From a delta proteobacterium NaphS2 (GTDB lineage Bacteria > Desulfobacterota > DSM-4660 > Desulfatiglandales > Desulfatiglandaceae), in NCBI GenBank assembly GCA_000179315.1, contig ADZZ01000356.1, positions 3,695-39,553 of the forward strand: a DNA stretch of 35,859 nt. Direction: 5' to 3'. Under the pieces are notes generated by a model. That model saw nothing but the letters and a program-made list of their open reading frames with translations, was not told where the DNA came from and did no database searches. The translations under genes and the position numbers were made by a program. The first letter of the stretch is position 1. The number at the start of each line of letters is the position of its first letter. Positions 7,742 to 15,823 of this stretch are shown one piece after another.

Positions 7742-9163
7742 TCAGGGCCGCTTTAATGGGATTTCCCTCTTTTTCATATATTTCCATATGGCCGTGCGGC
7801 TCACCCCCACACGACGGGCTGCTTCCGCTTTATTCCAGTCGCTTTCTTCCAGAATTTCAAGGAGTTTTTCCCGGGTTAATTTTTTTACGGAAGCGGACCG
7901 TGATGTTGCGGGCACGCCCTTATGGGAAGGTGGTTGCCCTGAGTTATTGGTAAAGGCAAACTGTCGAATCTCAACGGGCAGATCAAAAATATCCATGTTG
8001 CCGCTATCGCACAGTACAAAGGCATGTTCAATGGCGTTTTCCAATTCACGGACATTCCCGGGCCAGGCGTAATCCATGAGAATCCGCATGGCCGGTTGTG
8101 AAATGCCTTCCACCTGTTTTCGGGTTTTTTGATTTTGAAACCGGATGAAATTACTGATAAGGAGCGGAATATCTTCCCTCCGCTTCCGCAGGGGCGGAAT
8201 ATGGATGGGAAACACCTTCAGGCGGTAGTAAAGATCTTCACGGAAACTGCCTTCTTTCACGAGGCCATAGAGATCCTTGTTGGTGGCGGCAATGATTCGG
8301 ATATCGATCTTTCGCTTTCTGGATTCTCCAACCCGTTCAATTTCCCTCTCCTGTAGCACTCGAAGCAGTTTGAGCTGGATAAACGAACTTATCTCACCGA
8401 TTTCATCCAGAAAAAGGGTACCGCCATGGGCCTCTTCGAACCGTCCGGAACGATCGCGCACGGCACCCGTGAAGGCGCCCTTCACATGGCCGAAGAGTTC
8501 ACTTTCCAGCAACGATTCAGACAGAGCGCTGCAATTGACGCTCACAAAAGAGTTGTTTTTCCGCTCGCTGTTGTAATGGATGGCGCCGGCCGCCAGCTCC
8601 TTGCCCGTACCGCTTTCACCCTGGATCAGGACGGTGGCTTCACTGGCGGCCACGGCCTTGAGAGCACCAAAGACTTCCTGCATCAGATGGCTTTTTCCGA
8701 TGATGTTTTCAAATCTGTGGACTTCTCCCAGACGAAACCTGGCCTCTTCCGCTTTTCGCCGTGCCTTCTGAAGTTCGGTCATATCGGTGACGGTTTCGAC
8801 CACGCCTCTGATGGAACCCTGTTCCCTGACCGTCCGGGCACTTTTCACAACGGATACATCGTGGCCGTCTTTGTGGCGCAGAAAGCATTCCTTGGCGTCC
8901 ACGGCGGATTGTTCAAAAATCCCGCATTGTTTGATCCCGGTGGGGCAAGTGTTGGAAAAGCAGCGGCTGAAGCTGAGAAACATGCAGGATTTTCCAATGG
9001 CTTCCGAGGCAGTGTAACCGGTAATCCGCTCCATGGATGGGTTCCATGACGTGATTTTCCCCTTGTCATCCAGGGTAAATACACCGTCCGCCATGGATTC
9101 CAGGAGCAACCGTGCGAAGTTGGGATCCAGGATATCCTGGATGCTGTTTTTTCTTTCGGACAT
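7742..9163 (-). CDS. Sigma-54-dependent activator 1 (PAS - AAA+ - Fis-type HTH)
   Basis: This is a 473-residue bacterial enhancer-binding protein. The N-terminal PAS domain ([20 protein letters not shown]) has an unusual Cys cluster ([27 protein letters not shown]) that could bind an Fe-S cluster, metal or sulfur ligand. The AAA+ module shows GESGTGKE (Walker A), GAFTGA (sigma-54 contact loop), [11 protein letters not shown] (Walker B) and [12 protein letters not shown]. The C-terminus is a Fis-like helix-turn-helix ([20 protein letters not shown]). I use the ATG at 9163; a TTG at 9199 would add 12 residues. It is divergent from the thioredoxin operon, with palindromes between them, so autoregulation and control of that operon are likely. 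Confidence 0.93.
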   Translation of the reverse strand: MSERKNSIQDILDPNFARLLLESMADGVFTLDDKGKITSWNPSMERITGYTASEAIGKSCMFLSFSRCFSNTCPTGIKQCGIFEQSAVDAKECFLRHKDGHDVSVVKSARTVREQGSIRGVVETVTDMTELQKARRKAEEARFRLGEVHRFENIIGKSHLMQEVFGALKAVAASEATVLIQGESGTGKELAAGAIHYNSERKNNSFVSVNCSALSESLLESELFGHVKGAFTGAVRDRSGRFEEAHGGTLFLDEIGEISSFIQLKLLRVLQEREIERVGESRKRKIDIRIIAATNKDLYGLVKEGSFREDLYYRLKVFPIHIPPLRKRREDIPLLISNFIRFQNQKTRKQVEGISQPAMRILMDYAWPGNVRELENAIEHAFVLCDSGNMDIFDLPVEIRQFAFTNNSGQPPSHKGVPATSRSASVKKLTREKLLEILEESDWNKAEAARRVGVSRTAIWKYMKKREIPLKRP

Positions 9164-9214
9164 CTGTTGCCTGTGAATTTTGAGTTTTTCCCGTGCCAAA
9201 TTCGGCGTCGAGAC

Positions 9215-9268
9215 CGTTACCGTAACGTTACAAAAACCCTTGAAACGTTACCGATACTATAGGTAACG
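9215..9268. promoter_or_regulatory. Palindromic upstream activating sites (CGTTACC type)
   Basis: Two inverted repeats with the same half-site lie in the divergent region. One is the perfect 13-bp palindrome CGTTACCGTAACG at 9215-9227. The other is CGTTACC (9246-9252) paired with GGTAACG (9262-9268) across a 9-bp spacer. Their centres are 36 bp apart. They lie about 140-190 bp upstream of the -24/-12 element at 9405, a usual distance for enhancer sites, and just upstream of activator 1's own start. Binding by activator 1 is inference. Confidence 0.65.
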
Positions 9269-9404
9269 GCATCTCCGTTTGTCAATCTCCAACTTATTTG
9301 CGCCGGTATCATCCCGGCGTTCCTCCCGTAACGAATTATATTTTAATATCATTCCAAAAGGTTGCATCAATTCAGCTCCCGTTGCTGTTGTTGGGAATCC
9401 GCAT

Positions 9405-9420
9405 TGGCACACTTATTGAC
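9405..9420 (+). promoter_or_regulatory. Possible sigma-54 promoter of the thioredoxin operon
   Basis: TGGCACACTTATTGAC keeps the full -24 box (TGGCAC) and correct spacing, but the -12 box reads TTGA instead of TTGC, so it is imperfect. It lies 43 bp before the thioredoxin ATG and downstream of the CGTTACC palindromes. Confidence 0.5.
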
Positions 9421-9462
9421 TACCTTAAATAAACCATCAATCAATGAAAAAGGAGACAAATC

Positions 9463-9795
9463 ATGGCACTCAAGACATTACAATCAAGGGAAGAATATGA
9501 AAAGGCCATTGAGAGTGGGCTTACACTGATGGATTTCAATGCCCCTTGGTGTGCCCCCTGCCGCACCCAGGAGCCTATTCTGGAACGGCTCTCAATTCAA
9601 TATGAAGGAAAGGCAGTCATTTCGGCAATGAATGTGGATGAAAATCAGGATATTGCCGCCACCTTGGGAATTCAGAGCATTCCCACCATGATCATTTTTA
9701 AGAACAACAAAGAAATTCAAAGATTTGTCGGGGTCCAATCCGAAGACACCCTTTCGGATGCCATTGCGGGGCTCCTTGAGGGAGGAGATCTGTAA
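9463..9795 (+). CDS. Thioredoxin-family protein
   Basis: This is a 110-residue single-domain thioredoxin with the redox motif APWCAPCR at about residue 29 and the cis-proline loop GIQSIPTMIIF. Classical thioredoxin has WCGPC, so the Gly-to-Ala change may shift the redox potential. It lacks a signal peptide and should act in the cytoplasm as a thiol-disulfide reductant. AAAGGAG precedes the start. Its stop overlaps the next start (TAATG), so it is translationally coupled to the DUF1638 gene, and both probably depend on the sigma-54-like promoter at 9405. Confidence 0.93.
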   Translation: MALKTLQSREEYEKAIESGLTLMDFNAPWCAPCRTQEPILERLSIQYEGKAVISAMNVDENQDIAATLGIQSIPTMIIFKNNKEIQRFVGVQSEDTLSDAIAGLLEGGDL

Positions 9796-10454
9796 TGGAA
9801 AAAATATCCTTTAGAGATATCGCCATTGTTTCCTGCGGCACCTTAAATCTCGAACTGAGCCATCTCAAGCAGGAAGGATTTCTGGATGCCCACAACATCT
9901 TTTTCACCAAACCGGGGCTGCATCAGAATTGCCATGAACTTGAAAATCAGCTGGTATCCCGCATCAAAATGGCCAAGGAAAAGGTTGACAAGGTCATCGT
10001 GATCTACGGGGGCAAATTCTGCTATGTGAACGTGGACGCACCCACCCGCACCATGCAGAAACTCATTGACGAACAGGGCGCGGGAATCGGACGCGTGCAG
10101 GCCACCCACTGCATGGACATGATTGCCGACGAGGCGACCCGTGACCGAATTGCACAGGAACTGGTCGGCGGCGAAAAAGTGTGGTGGATGACACCGGGCT
10201 GGGTGGAGTACCGCCACCAGGTGTTCGATGGGTGGGACAAGGGCATCGCCAACGAAAATTTCCCCAAGCATTCAGGCGGTGCCATTGTTCTGGACGGCAT
10301 CGGTTATATGGATAAATTCATGACGGAAAAACCGGAAGAATTCCTGGAATACTGCGACTGGATGGGTATCCCCATGCAAGGATACCCCGTCTCCCTGGAC
10401 CGGCTCAAATCGCTGCTCCTGGACCAGGCCAAAATCCTGCAAGAGAGCTATTAA
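9795..10454 (+). CDS. DUF1638-family protein
   Basis: This 219-residue soluble protein matches DUF1638: an N-terminal IAIVSCGTLNLELSHL, then VDKVIVIYGGKFCYVNV (the family's 'YG.C' region), GRVQATHCMDMIADEATRD, and WMTPGWVEYRHQVFDGWD. Members of this family often accompany corrinoid-dependent methyltransferase or methylamine genes, but no such genes are in this window. Conserved Cys and His residues suggest a metal or thiol site. It overlaps the thioredoxin stop codon by one base, so a redox partnership with thioredoxin is a reasonable inference. The function is unknown. Confidence 0.75.
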   Translation: MEKISFRDIAIVSCGTLNLELSHLKQEGFLDAHNIFFTKPGLHQNCHELENQLVSRIKMAKEKVDKVIVIYGGKFCYVNVDAPTRTMQKLIDEQGAGIGRVQATHCMDMIADEATRDRIAQELVGGEKVWWMTPGWVEYRHQVFDGWDKGIANENFPKHSGGAIVLDGIGYMDKFMTEKPEEFLEYCDWMGIPMQGYPVSLDRLKSLLLDQAKILQESY

Positions 10455-10457
10455 ATT

Positions 10458-10595
10458 ATGGAACAAACGGCAACAAATCGTCTGAAATACTTTCCCATCA
10501 CCCTGTTTGCATCGGTGATGGGACTTGCGGGACTTTCCATCAAAGTTATTTTACCCAAAGAAAGGCGGGTAGATGCAGGAGAATCGTCCGGCTAA
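10458..10595 (+). pseudogene. SLAC1/TDT-family transporter N-terminal stub (45 codons)
   Basis: An ATG three bases after the DUF1638 stop opens a 45-codon frame. It starts MEQTATNRLKYFPITLFASV and continues MGLAGLSIK, the first transmembrane segment of SLAC1/TehA-type (C4-dicarboxylate, sulfite or anion) channels, which normally have about ten helices. After 29 residues the similarity stops and a polar tail ends at a TAA. It is either a deletion remnant or, less likely, a retained single-helix peptide. Confidence 0.6.
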
Positions 10596-10633
10596 CGGTT
10601 CCCGCTATCCTCTCTGGCAAGGATGATAAGGCA

Positions 10634-11731
10634 ATGAAGCGATCCGGTAAACAATGGTGGCATTTTCGAAACGAAGAACTGGTTGAGCTGGCCGAAGCCC
10701 ACACACCCTTCTACGTGTACAATGAGGAGACCCTGAACGAGATTTTCTTTGACCTGTCGGCCATGGATGCCCTTTCAGGACTTTTCTATCCGTATCATTT
10801 GAATTTTCATCAAGCCGTATTGCAAAAAGCCTTCGATCTTGATGCGTATTTCCGATGCAATTCTCTTCTGGAAGCAGACCACTTGAGAGACCATTTCCCG
10901 AAACTGCCCCCCAGCCGAATTTTCTTTCTCTCCGATCACAAACACAAAAGGGAATGTGAAGATGCCGCCCATCAAGGGCTCCACGTGGCAGTGAGGGCGG
11001 ACAAAAACACCATGAATGCCTGTCTTGAGGCGTTTCAGGACAAAAGCATTTTCCTGTGCCTGGACATGGGCGATGAAATCCCGCAGTCCGGAATCCCGAA
11101 AAAAACAACGCACGGAATTTATGTCTGCCCCGACAGCCGATTTCTATCCCTGTGCAGTCAGGATGAAAAAATCTCCCTGTTTAAAACCCTGGCCCACCAA
11201 TTTAGTGGACTTTCCACCCTGGTTCTGGGAAACGCCGCAAACAACGAATCCATAAGCCCGATGGATGGAATGGAACTTTCGGAAATTGAAACCTATCTGG
11301 AAGCGATACAAGAGGCCTGTCCTCAATTTGAATTGCGGCTTGAACTGCCGATGCATCTGGTATCTTATGCGGGCGCACTGCTGGTGAAAGCGCTGGCAAG
11401 CGGCACGGCGGAGGGGATGCCTTACATTCAAACCGATCTGCCCATGAATGATGCCCTTTACCACGAAATCCATGGAACCCCCCATCAGATTGTGAACCTT
11501 TCAAGGCCCGAGGAAGAAAGGATCATTTTGACCCGGATGATACAACAATACAAACATGCTGAAAATGGGATTGTATATCTAAACACCCCATGCTTCGTGG
11601 AACAGGGCGACATTATTCTGTTAACCCATATGGGCGCATACCGCCGCGAAACCCTGGTAAACCATAAAGGGCGAAATGGATTGTCTGAATGGTATCTCAA
11701 GGCGAGATGCCTGTGCCCCGTAAGAATTTGA
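10634..11731 (+). CDS. Group IV PLP-decarboxylase-like protein lacking the PLP lysine
   Basis: This 365-residue protein has the layout of diaminopimelate/ornithine decarboxylases of the alanine-racemase-barrel type. It has an N-terminal AHTPFYVYNEETLNEIF; a barrel with FRCNSLLEADHLRDHFP and FFLSDHKHKRECEDAAHQG; LELPMHLVSYAGALLVKAL; a TDLPMNDALYHEIHG segment resembling the 'GMNDLxRPALYxAxH' box; and a C-terminal QGDIILLTHMGAYRRETL. The usual catalytic box FYAVKAN reads FYPYHLN here, so the PLP-binding lysine is replaced by histidine. The 'CESxD' box is also not recognisable. It may be a pseudoenzyme, regulator or ligand binder, or have altered chemistry. The frame is clean. It precedes the DGC protein by 16 bp. 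Confidence 0.65.
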   Translation: MKRSGKQWWHFRNEELVELAEAHTPFYVYNEETLNEIFFDLSAMDALSGLFYPYHLNFHQAVLQKAFDLDAYFRCNSLLEADHLRDHFPKLPPSRIFFLSDHKHKRECEDAAHQGLHVAVRADKNTMNACLEAFQDKSIFLCLDMGDEIPQSGIPKKTTHGIYVCPDSRFLSLCSQDEKISLFKTLAHQFSGLSTLVLGNAANNESISPMDGMELSEIETYLEAIQEACPQFELRLELPMHLVSYAGALLVKALASGTAEGMPYIQTDLPMNDALYHEIHGTPHQIVNLSRPEEERIILTRMIQQYKHAENGIVYLNTPCFVEQGDIILLTHMGAYRRETLVNHKGRNGLSEWYLKARCLCPVRI

Positions 11732-11747
11732 TGAAAAGGGGGAACCC

Positions 11748-12119
11748 ATGAAATACAAACTGTTGATGTTCACTTGTTACGGCGGATGCGCAACGGGCGT
11801 TTCCGCATCGAAGGCGTGCATAAGGGTCTGGGAGGAGCACCCGGATGATATTAAGATCGGTTGTTTGCCTGCCGTAGCGATCCCTTGGAAATTCAAGGAA
11901 ATCGTCAAAAATTCCGAAAAGAGAATTCTGATTGATGCCTGTCCGGTAAAATGTGGTAAAGTGCTTTGTGAGAAGGAAGGCATGACCATGGATCGCTATA
12001 TTGAGCTGACTTCGACGCTTGATATCAAGAAGGCCAAGCAATTGCCTTCGGAGGATCTGGAGGAAGAGATCTATGGACTGATTCTAAAAGAGGTGGATAT
12101 ACTTTTGTCCGCTTCATAG
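11748..12119 (+). CDS. DGC-domain putative zinc-binding protein
   Basis: This is a 123-residue protein with an N-terminal LLMFTCYGGCATGVSASKAC and a central ILIDACPVKCGKVLCEKEG, matching small 'DGC' putative zinc-binding proteins that carry several conserved cysteines (the D-G-C box reads D-A-C here). Such proteins are frequent in anaerobes beside redox and Fe-S genes; no biochemical role is established that I know of. The start has a GGGGGAACCC ribosome-binding region, 16 bp after the decarboxylase-like gene, so it is probably co-transcribed with it. Confidence 0.75.
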   Translation: MKYKLLMFTCYGGCATGVSASKACIRVWEEHPDDIKIGCLPAVAIPWKFKEIVKNSEKRILIDACPVKCGKVLCEKEGMTMDRYIELTSTLDIKKAKQLPSEDLEEEIYGLILKEVDILLSAS

Positions 12120-12213
12120 CGGTTCACCCCCTATTGACCGGGTCTATGGCGGACGCTAGAATATCTGAATCAGAGGGCGTTTCTATAAAACGAGAAGTTC
12201 CGGAGGCAAAAGC

Positions 12214-12915
12214 ATGGGGAAAAAAGAGACCCAACCCAAGAATGAAGGCACCATCCTGAAAGAAGAACACCAGATCATGGACCAGGTGGAAGCGCTGAAA
12301 GCCAGAATTCTTAAAATTCAGGCCGATGTACCATGCCTTAAAGAGAGTGTTGCGCTCAGCAGTCTGCTTCAAAAACTTTATGAAATACGCGAAGGACTTA
12401 ATCAACTGGAGAAAGTTCTTCTGCAGACTCACCTCAAATGCTCCATCTCTCCAGGTATCCAAGTGCCCGGGCCGGTCATTCTGGCCCTTTCCAGGTTGAG
12501 TGAAAGACGCCATGGCGCCATCATCGTAATGGCCCATGAGGACAATCTGGAAGATCTCCTGCAGGGCGGCACTGATGTGAACGCCCCCATCAGCGTGCCT
12601 TTGCTGGAAAACCTCTTTTTCCCGGGAAGTCCCCTTCATGACGGGGCCGTGGTCATTAAAGACGCGCGGATTCAAAAAGCCGGCGTATTGCTCCCCCTGG
12701 CGCCCCACTCCGCTGAGATAGACCGGTTGGGACTGGCGACCCGACATCGCGCCGCACTGGGTCTCAGCCGCACAAGCGATGCCCTGGTCATTGTGGTATC
12801 CGAGGAAAAAGGGTGGATTTCCATGGCGTTGAAAGACCATCTGTACCCGAACCTGGGCACTTTCGCCCTGCTGGAGAGCCTGGGCTCACCCCGAAAAGGA
12901 TCAGACGATCCATGA
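12214..12915 (+). CDS. Diadenylate cyclase (c-di-AMP synthase), soluble DAC-domain type
   Basis: This 233-residue protein has an N-terminal helical/coiled-coil stretch of ~80 residues and then a DAC domain that joins two ATP into c-di-AMP. The key motifs are present: LHDGAVVIKDARI with the DGA at 143-145, and TRHRAALGLSRTSDALVIVV with RHR at 177-179. There are no transmembrane helices, so it is neither the CdaA class nor the DNA-scanning DisA; the helical N-terminus resembles the CdaS architecture. CCGGAGG precedes the ATG. Its TGA overlaps the CDF start, so synthesis is coupled to the metal transporter gene, which suggests that c-di-AMP signalling is linked to ion handling. That link is inference. 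Confidence 0.88.
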   Translation: MGKKETQPKNEGTILKEEHQIMDQVEALKARILKIQADVPCLKESVALSSLLQKLYEIREGLNQLEKVLLQTHLKCSISPGIQVPGPVILALSRLSERRHGAIIVMAHEDNLEDLLQGGTDVNAPISVPLLENLFFPGSPLHDGAVVIKDARIQKAGVLLPLAPHSAEIDRLGLATRHRAALGLSRTSDALVIVVSEEKGWISMALKDHLYPNLGTFALLESLGSPRKGSDDP

Positions 12916-14150
12916 TGACCCAAAAGGAAAAAATAGGCTCTTACTCCATCGGGGTCAATGTTCTGCTGGTGGCCATGAAAGGGGGGCTCGCGGTCCTATC
13001 CGGTTCGGTGGCCCTGGTGGCGGATGCCATCCATTCCGCCACCGATGTGATTTCTTCCGTCACGGTCCTGGCCGGCATTAAAATCAGCAAGCGAAAATCG
13101 AAAAACTTTCCGTATGGACTGTACAAGGTTGAAAATTTCGTGAGCCTTCTCACATCCTTGTTCATTTTTCTGGCAGGATACGAAATTGTCAAAACCGTCT
13201 TTTTGGAGCCTTTTATCCTTAAACGGCAATACCTTCCTTATGCCATGGCAGGGCTGGTGGCGGCCATGGGTATCACCTTTGCCTTTTCCCGCTACGAATT
13301 GCGCCAGGGGAAAGCCATCGGCTCACCCAGTCTTATTGCGGACGCCAAACATATTCGAACGGACATGATGAGTTCCTGCGTCATTCTCGCCGGGCTTGTG
13401 GGAGGACTTTTTGACCTGGAACTGGACCGCATCGCGGCCATCGTAGTGGTACTGCTGGTGTTTAAAGCGGGCGCCGGCATTTTTGTGGATGCTTTCAGGG
13501 TACTGTTGGACGCCTCCCTTGATTTTAAAACCCTGGACCAGGTGAAAACCATTATCCTGAAAAACCCAAGAGTGGTTGCCATCAACGGATTGTGGGGAAG
13601 AAACTCGGGGCAGTACAAATTTATTGAAGCCGATATCATCATCAAGGCAGGGGATCTTGAAAAGGCCCACGTGGTGAGCCGGCGCATTGAAAACCATATC
13701 AGGGCGGCCGTTGCCCATGTGGACCAAATATTGATTCATTACGCGCCACAAAAACGGGAAACCCGCACGATCGCCATTCCCCTCCGGAATGATCGCCGGA
13801 ACATCTCCGAACATTTCGGTACCGCACCCTGCTTCTATGTGGCCAAAGTCCGGGAGCGGGACGGGGTTCTGCTCTCGGAAGCCTATGAAACAAACCCCTT
13901 TGCCGGAGAGGAAAAAGGAAAAGGGATCAAGGTCAGCGAGTGGCTCCTTGCAAAAGGCGTTGATACGGTCTATACCCCCAAAGGGTTTGAAGGAAAAGGC
14001 CCGGGTTATGTCTTTTCCGACGCGGGCGTGGATGTGACGTTGACCGAAGACCGAAATCTGGCGGCGATACAGCTCGATATGCAAAAGAAAACCCATGAAA
14101 CGCAGCCTTTAAACCATGAGCTGAAAGGAAAAAAAGGGGGAATGTTTTGA
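12912..14150 (+). CDS. CDF-family cation transporter fused to a NifX/NafY-like domain
   Basis: Residues 1 to about 285 form a cation diffusion facilitator: GSYSIGVNVLLVAMKGGLAV, then VALVADAIHSATDVISSVTV with the metal-site His/Asp, PYGLYKVEN after the second helix, and a cytoplasmic C-terminal domain (VVAINGLWGRNSGQYKFIEA). From about residue 295 a dinitrogenase Fe-Mo cofactor domain follows (TIAIPLRNDRRNISEHFG ... VSEWLLAKGVDTVYTPKGF). This fusion occurs in anaerobes; the soluble domain may sense or chaperone a metal or cluster. The ATG at 12912 overlaps the cyclase stop (ATGA), and its own TGA overlaps the following TTG start. The exported ion cannot be read from sequence. Confidence 0.9.
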   Translation: MMTQKEKIGSYSIGVNVLLVAMKGGLAVLSGSVALVADAIHSATDVISSVTVLAGIKISKRKSKNFPYGLYKVENFVSLLTSLFIFLAGYEIVKTVFLEPFILKRQYLPYAMAGLVAAMGITFAFSRYELRQGKAIGSPSLIADAKHIRTDMMSSCVILAGLVGGLFDLELDRIAAIVVVLLVFKAGAGIFVDAFRVLLDASLDFKTLDQVKTIILKNPRVVAINGLWGRNSGQYKFIEADIIIKAGDLEKAHVVSRRIENHIRAAVAHVDQILIHYAPQKRETRTIAIPLRNDRRNISEHFGTAPCFYVAKVRERDGVLLSEAYETNPFAGEEKGKGIKVSEWLLAKGVDTVYTPKGFEGKGPGYVFSDAGVDVTLTEDRNLAAIQLDMQKKTHETQPLNHELKGKKGGMF

Positions 14151-15823
14151 AAAAAGTCATCTTTTGTTTCATCATGGTTTTCTTGACCGTTCAGCCCGGT
14201 TTCGCAAATGCCGTTGAAGACAGCATTCATATTGACATGCCCAATCGTCCGAAATCACTGAACTATTTCGACGCAACCGACGCATGGTCCCAAAAGGTCC
14301 TTCGGCTTTTCCACATGTCCCTTTACGTTAAAGGACCGACAGGTGGAAAGATGCTCCCCTGGCTTGCGGAATCCCCGCCGATTCAGGGGAAGCGCCCCAA
14401 CAGTGTCACCATTCGGCTTCGGAATGCAAAATGGGACGACGGATCATCGGTGACGGTCGAAGATTTGATGTTCACGGTCAAAACCATTCAGAAATTCAAG
14501 GTCCCCGGCCATATGGAAAAATGGCAGGACGTAGCGAAAATGGAAGCGCTGGATAAACGAACCCTGCGCTTTACCCTGAAAGGACCCAGTCCCGGTTTTT
14601 TTAAACGGGCGCTTTTTGCACCATTTATACAGAAAAAAAGATGGTCCCAGGCGGTACTTTCGGCCAGAGCCGCCGATAATCCCCTTAGGACTCTTATGGG
14701 CTTCGCGCCGCAAACCGTATCCAGCAATGGTCCCTTTATTTTGCAAACCTACACCGAGCCGTTTTTTATGGTGCTCAAGGAAAATCCTCATTTTTTTGGC
14801 CGTGGGCACGAAATGGACGGCATTTTGGTGGGTCCCTACTTGAACACCATCATTTTTGAATTCAATCCGGACGTTCAAAAATCCCTGAACCAACTTGCAA
14901 AAGGCAAGATAGACTTTATCTGGTGGGATCTGCCCCTTGATTTTGTGTCCCGGATTTCCAAAATACCCCATGTGACCCTCTATCGCACGGACCGAACAGG
15001 CTATGACTATCTCACCTTTAACCTGGAACGTATCCCCTACGCCGATCCTGTGTTTCGCCGCTCCGTGGCCCTTTTAGTAGACAGAGGCCAGATTGTAAGA
15101 CGGATTTTAAAGGGGCAAGGCACACCGGTTTATAGTGTCATTCCGCCCCAAAATACCCTCTGGTCCAACCCCCGGGTAGCGGATCCCGGCACCGGATTAA
15201 CGGTTGAGGAACGGGTCGAAAAAGCCAAAATGCTTCTTCAAAAAGCAGGCTATTCCTGGATAAAAAATCATCTTATCCTGCCCGACGGCCAAAGAATGAA
15301 ACCCATGGAAATCCTGACCACCCGGGGCTGGCACAGGCCCTTTCGGTTGAAAGTAGCGCTAACAATCAAGAAGGCCCTGGCAAAAATCGGCATCCCGGTG
15401 ACCACGAAAATGCAGTCCCTACACCAGGCAATCGCACTCCTCAGAAAAGGGGACTTTGATGCTTGTATCATGGGGTGGGCCAACCTTTCCCATGACCCGG
15501 ATTATATCAAAACCTTTTTTCACAGTCATGAAGCCCGCGTTGGGGGCAAGAATTATGCGCGTTTTCGAAACACCGCCTTTGATGAACTGGCGGAAAAGGC
15601 CTCGCTGGAAAAGGATTCGGACCGAAGACAAGCCCTGGTTTTCGACCTGCAGTCGCTCATCGCAAGGGAAGCCCCCTGCATTCCCCTTTACACGGGCCCC
15701 AGGGTGGAAGCGGCCCGAAACGATCATTTTCAGGGCTGGATAAAAATGCCTGCGGGCATCGGCAACCTCTGGTCCTTTGTTAATCTGAAGCCGATCAAAC
15801 CTTTTGGAGAAGATAAGAAATGA
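14147..15823 (+). CDS. Family 5 extracellular solute-binding protein (peptide/nickel ABC type)
   Basis: This 558-residue exported protein has a signal peptide (MKKVIFCFIMVFLTVQPGFA) and the family 5 fold: SLNYFDATDAWSQKVLRLF, RNAKWDDGSSVTVEDLMFTV, FRRSVALLVDRGQIVRRIL and AEKASLEKDSDRRQALVFDL. Such proteins capture oligopeptides, nickel or other ligands for ABC permeases, but no permease or ATPase gene is adjacent. No lipobox is visible, so it should be free in the periplasm. The start is a TTG with a GGGGG ribosome-binding site, overlapping the CDF stop; its stop overlaps the cytochrome ATG (ATGA). This tight coupling to a cytochrome is unusual. The ligand is unknown. Confidence 0.87.
   Translation: MKKVIFCFIMVFLTVQPGFANAVEDSIHIDMPNRPKSLNYFDATDAWSQKVLRLFHMSLYVKGPTGGKMLPWLAESPPIQGKRPNSVTIRLRNAKWDDGSSVTVEDLMFTVKTIQKFKVPGHMEKWQDVAKMEALDKRTLRFTLKGPSPGFFKRALFAPFIQKKRWSQAVLSARAADNPLRTLMGFAPQTVSSNGPFILQTYTEPFFMVLKENPHFFGRGHEMDGILVGPYLNTIIFEFNPDVQKSLNQLAKGKIDFIWWDLPLDFVSRISKIPHVTLYRTDRTGYDYLTFNLERIPYADPVFRRSVALLVDRGQIVRRILKGQGTPVYSVIPPQNTLWSNPRVADPGTGLTVEERVEKAKMLLQKAGYSWIKNHLILPDGQRMKPMEILTTRGWHRPFRLKVALTIKKALAKIGIPVTTKMQSLHQAIALLRKGDFDACIMGWANLSHDPDYIKTFFHSHEARVGGKNYARFRNTAFDELAEKASLEKDSDRRQALVFDLQSLIAREAPCIPLYTGPRVEAARNDHFQGWIKMPAGIGNLWSFVNLKPIKPFGEDKK

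Noticed and set aside
9164-9199. TTG start giving activator 1 twelve extra residues
   Set aside because: Kept as a possibility, but the ATG at 9163 is preferred because the extension shows no conserved feature.
9183-9205. TTTGGCACGGG on the minus strand resembling a sigma-54 -24 box before activator 1
   Set aside because: No TTGC-type -12 element at the correct spacing.
13323-14096. 257-codon minus-strand frame opposite the CDF gene
   Set aside because: Shadow of the CDF-NifX coding sequence with no motifs or start signals.
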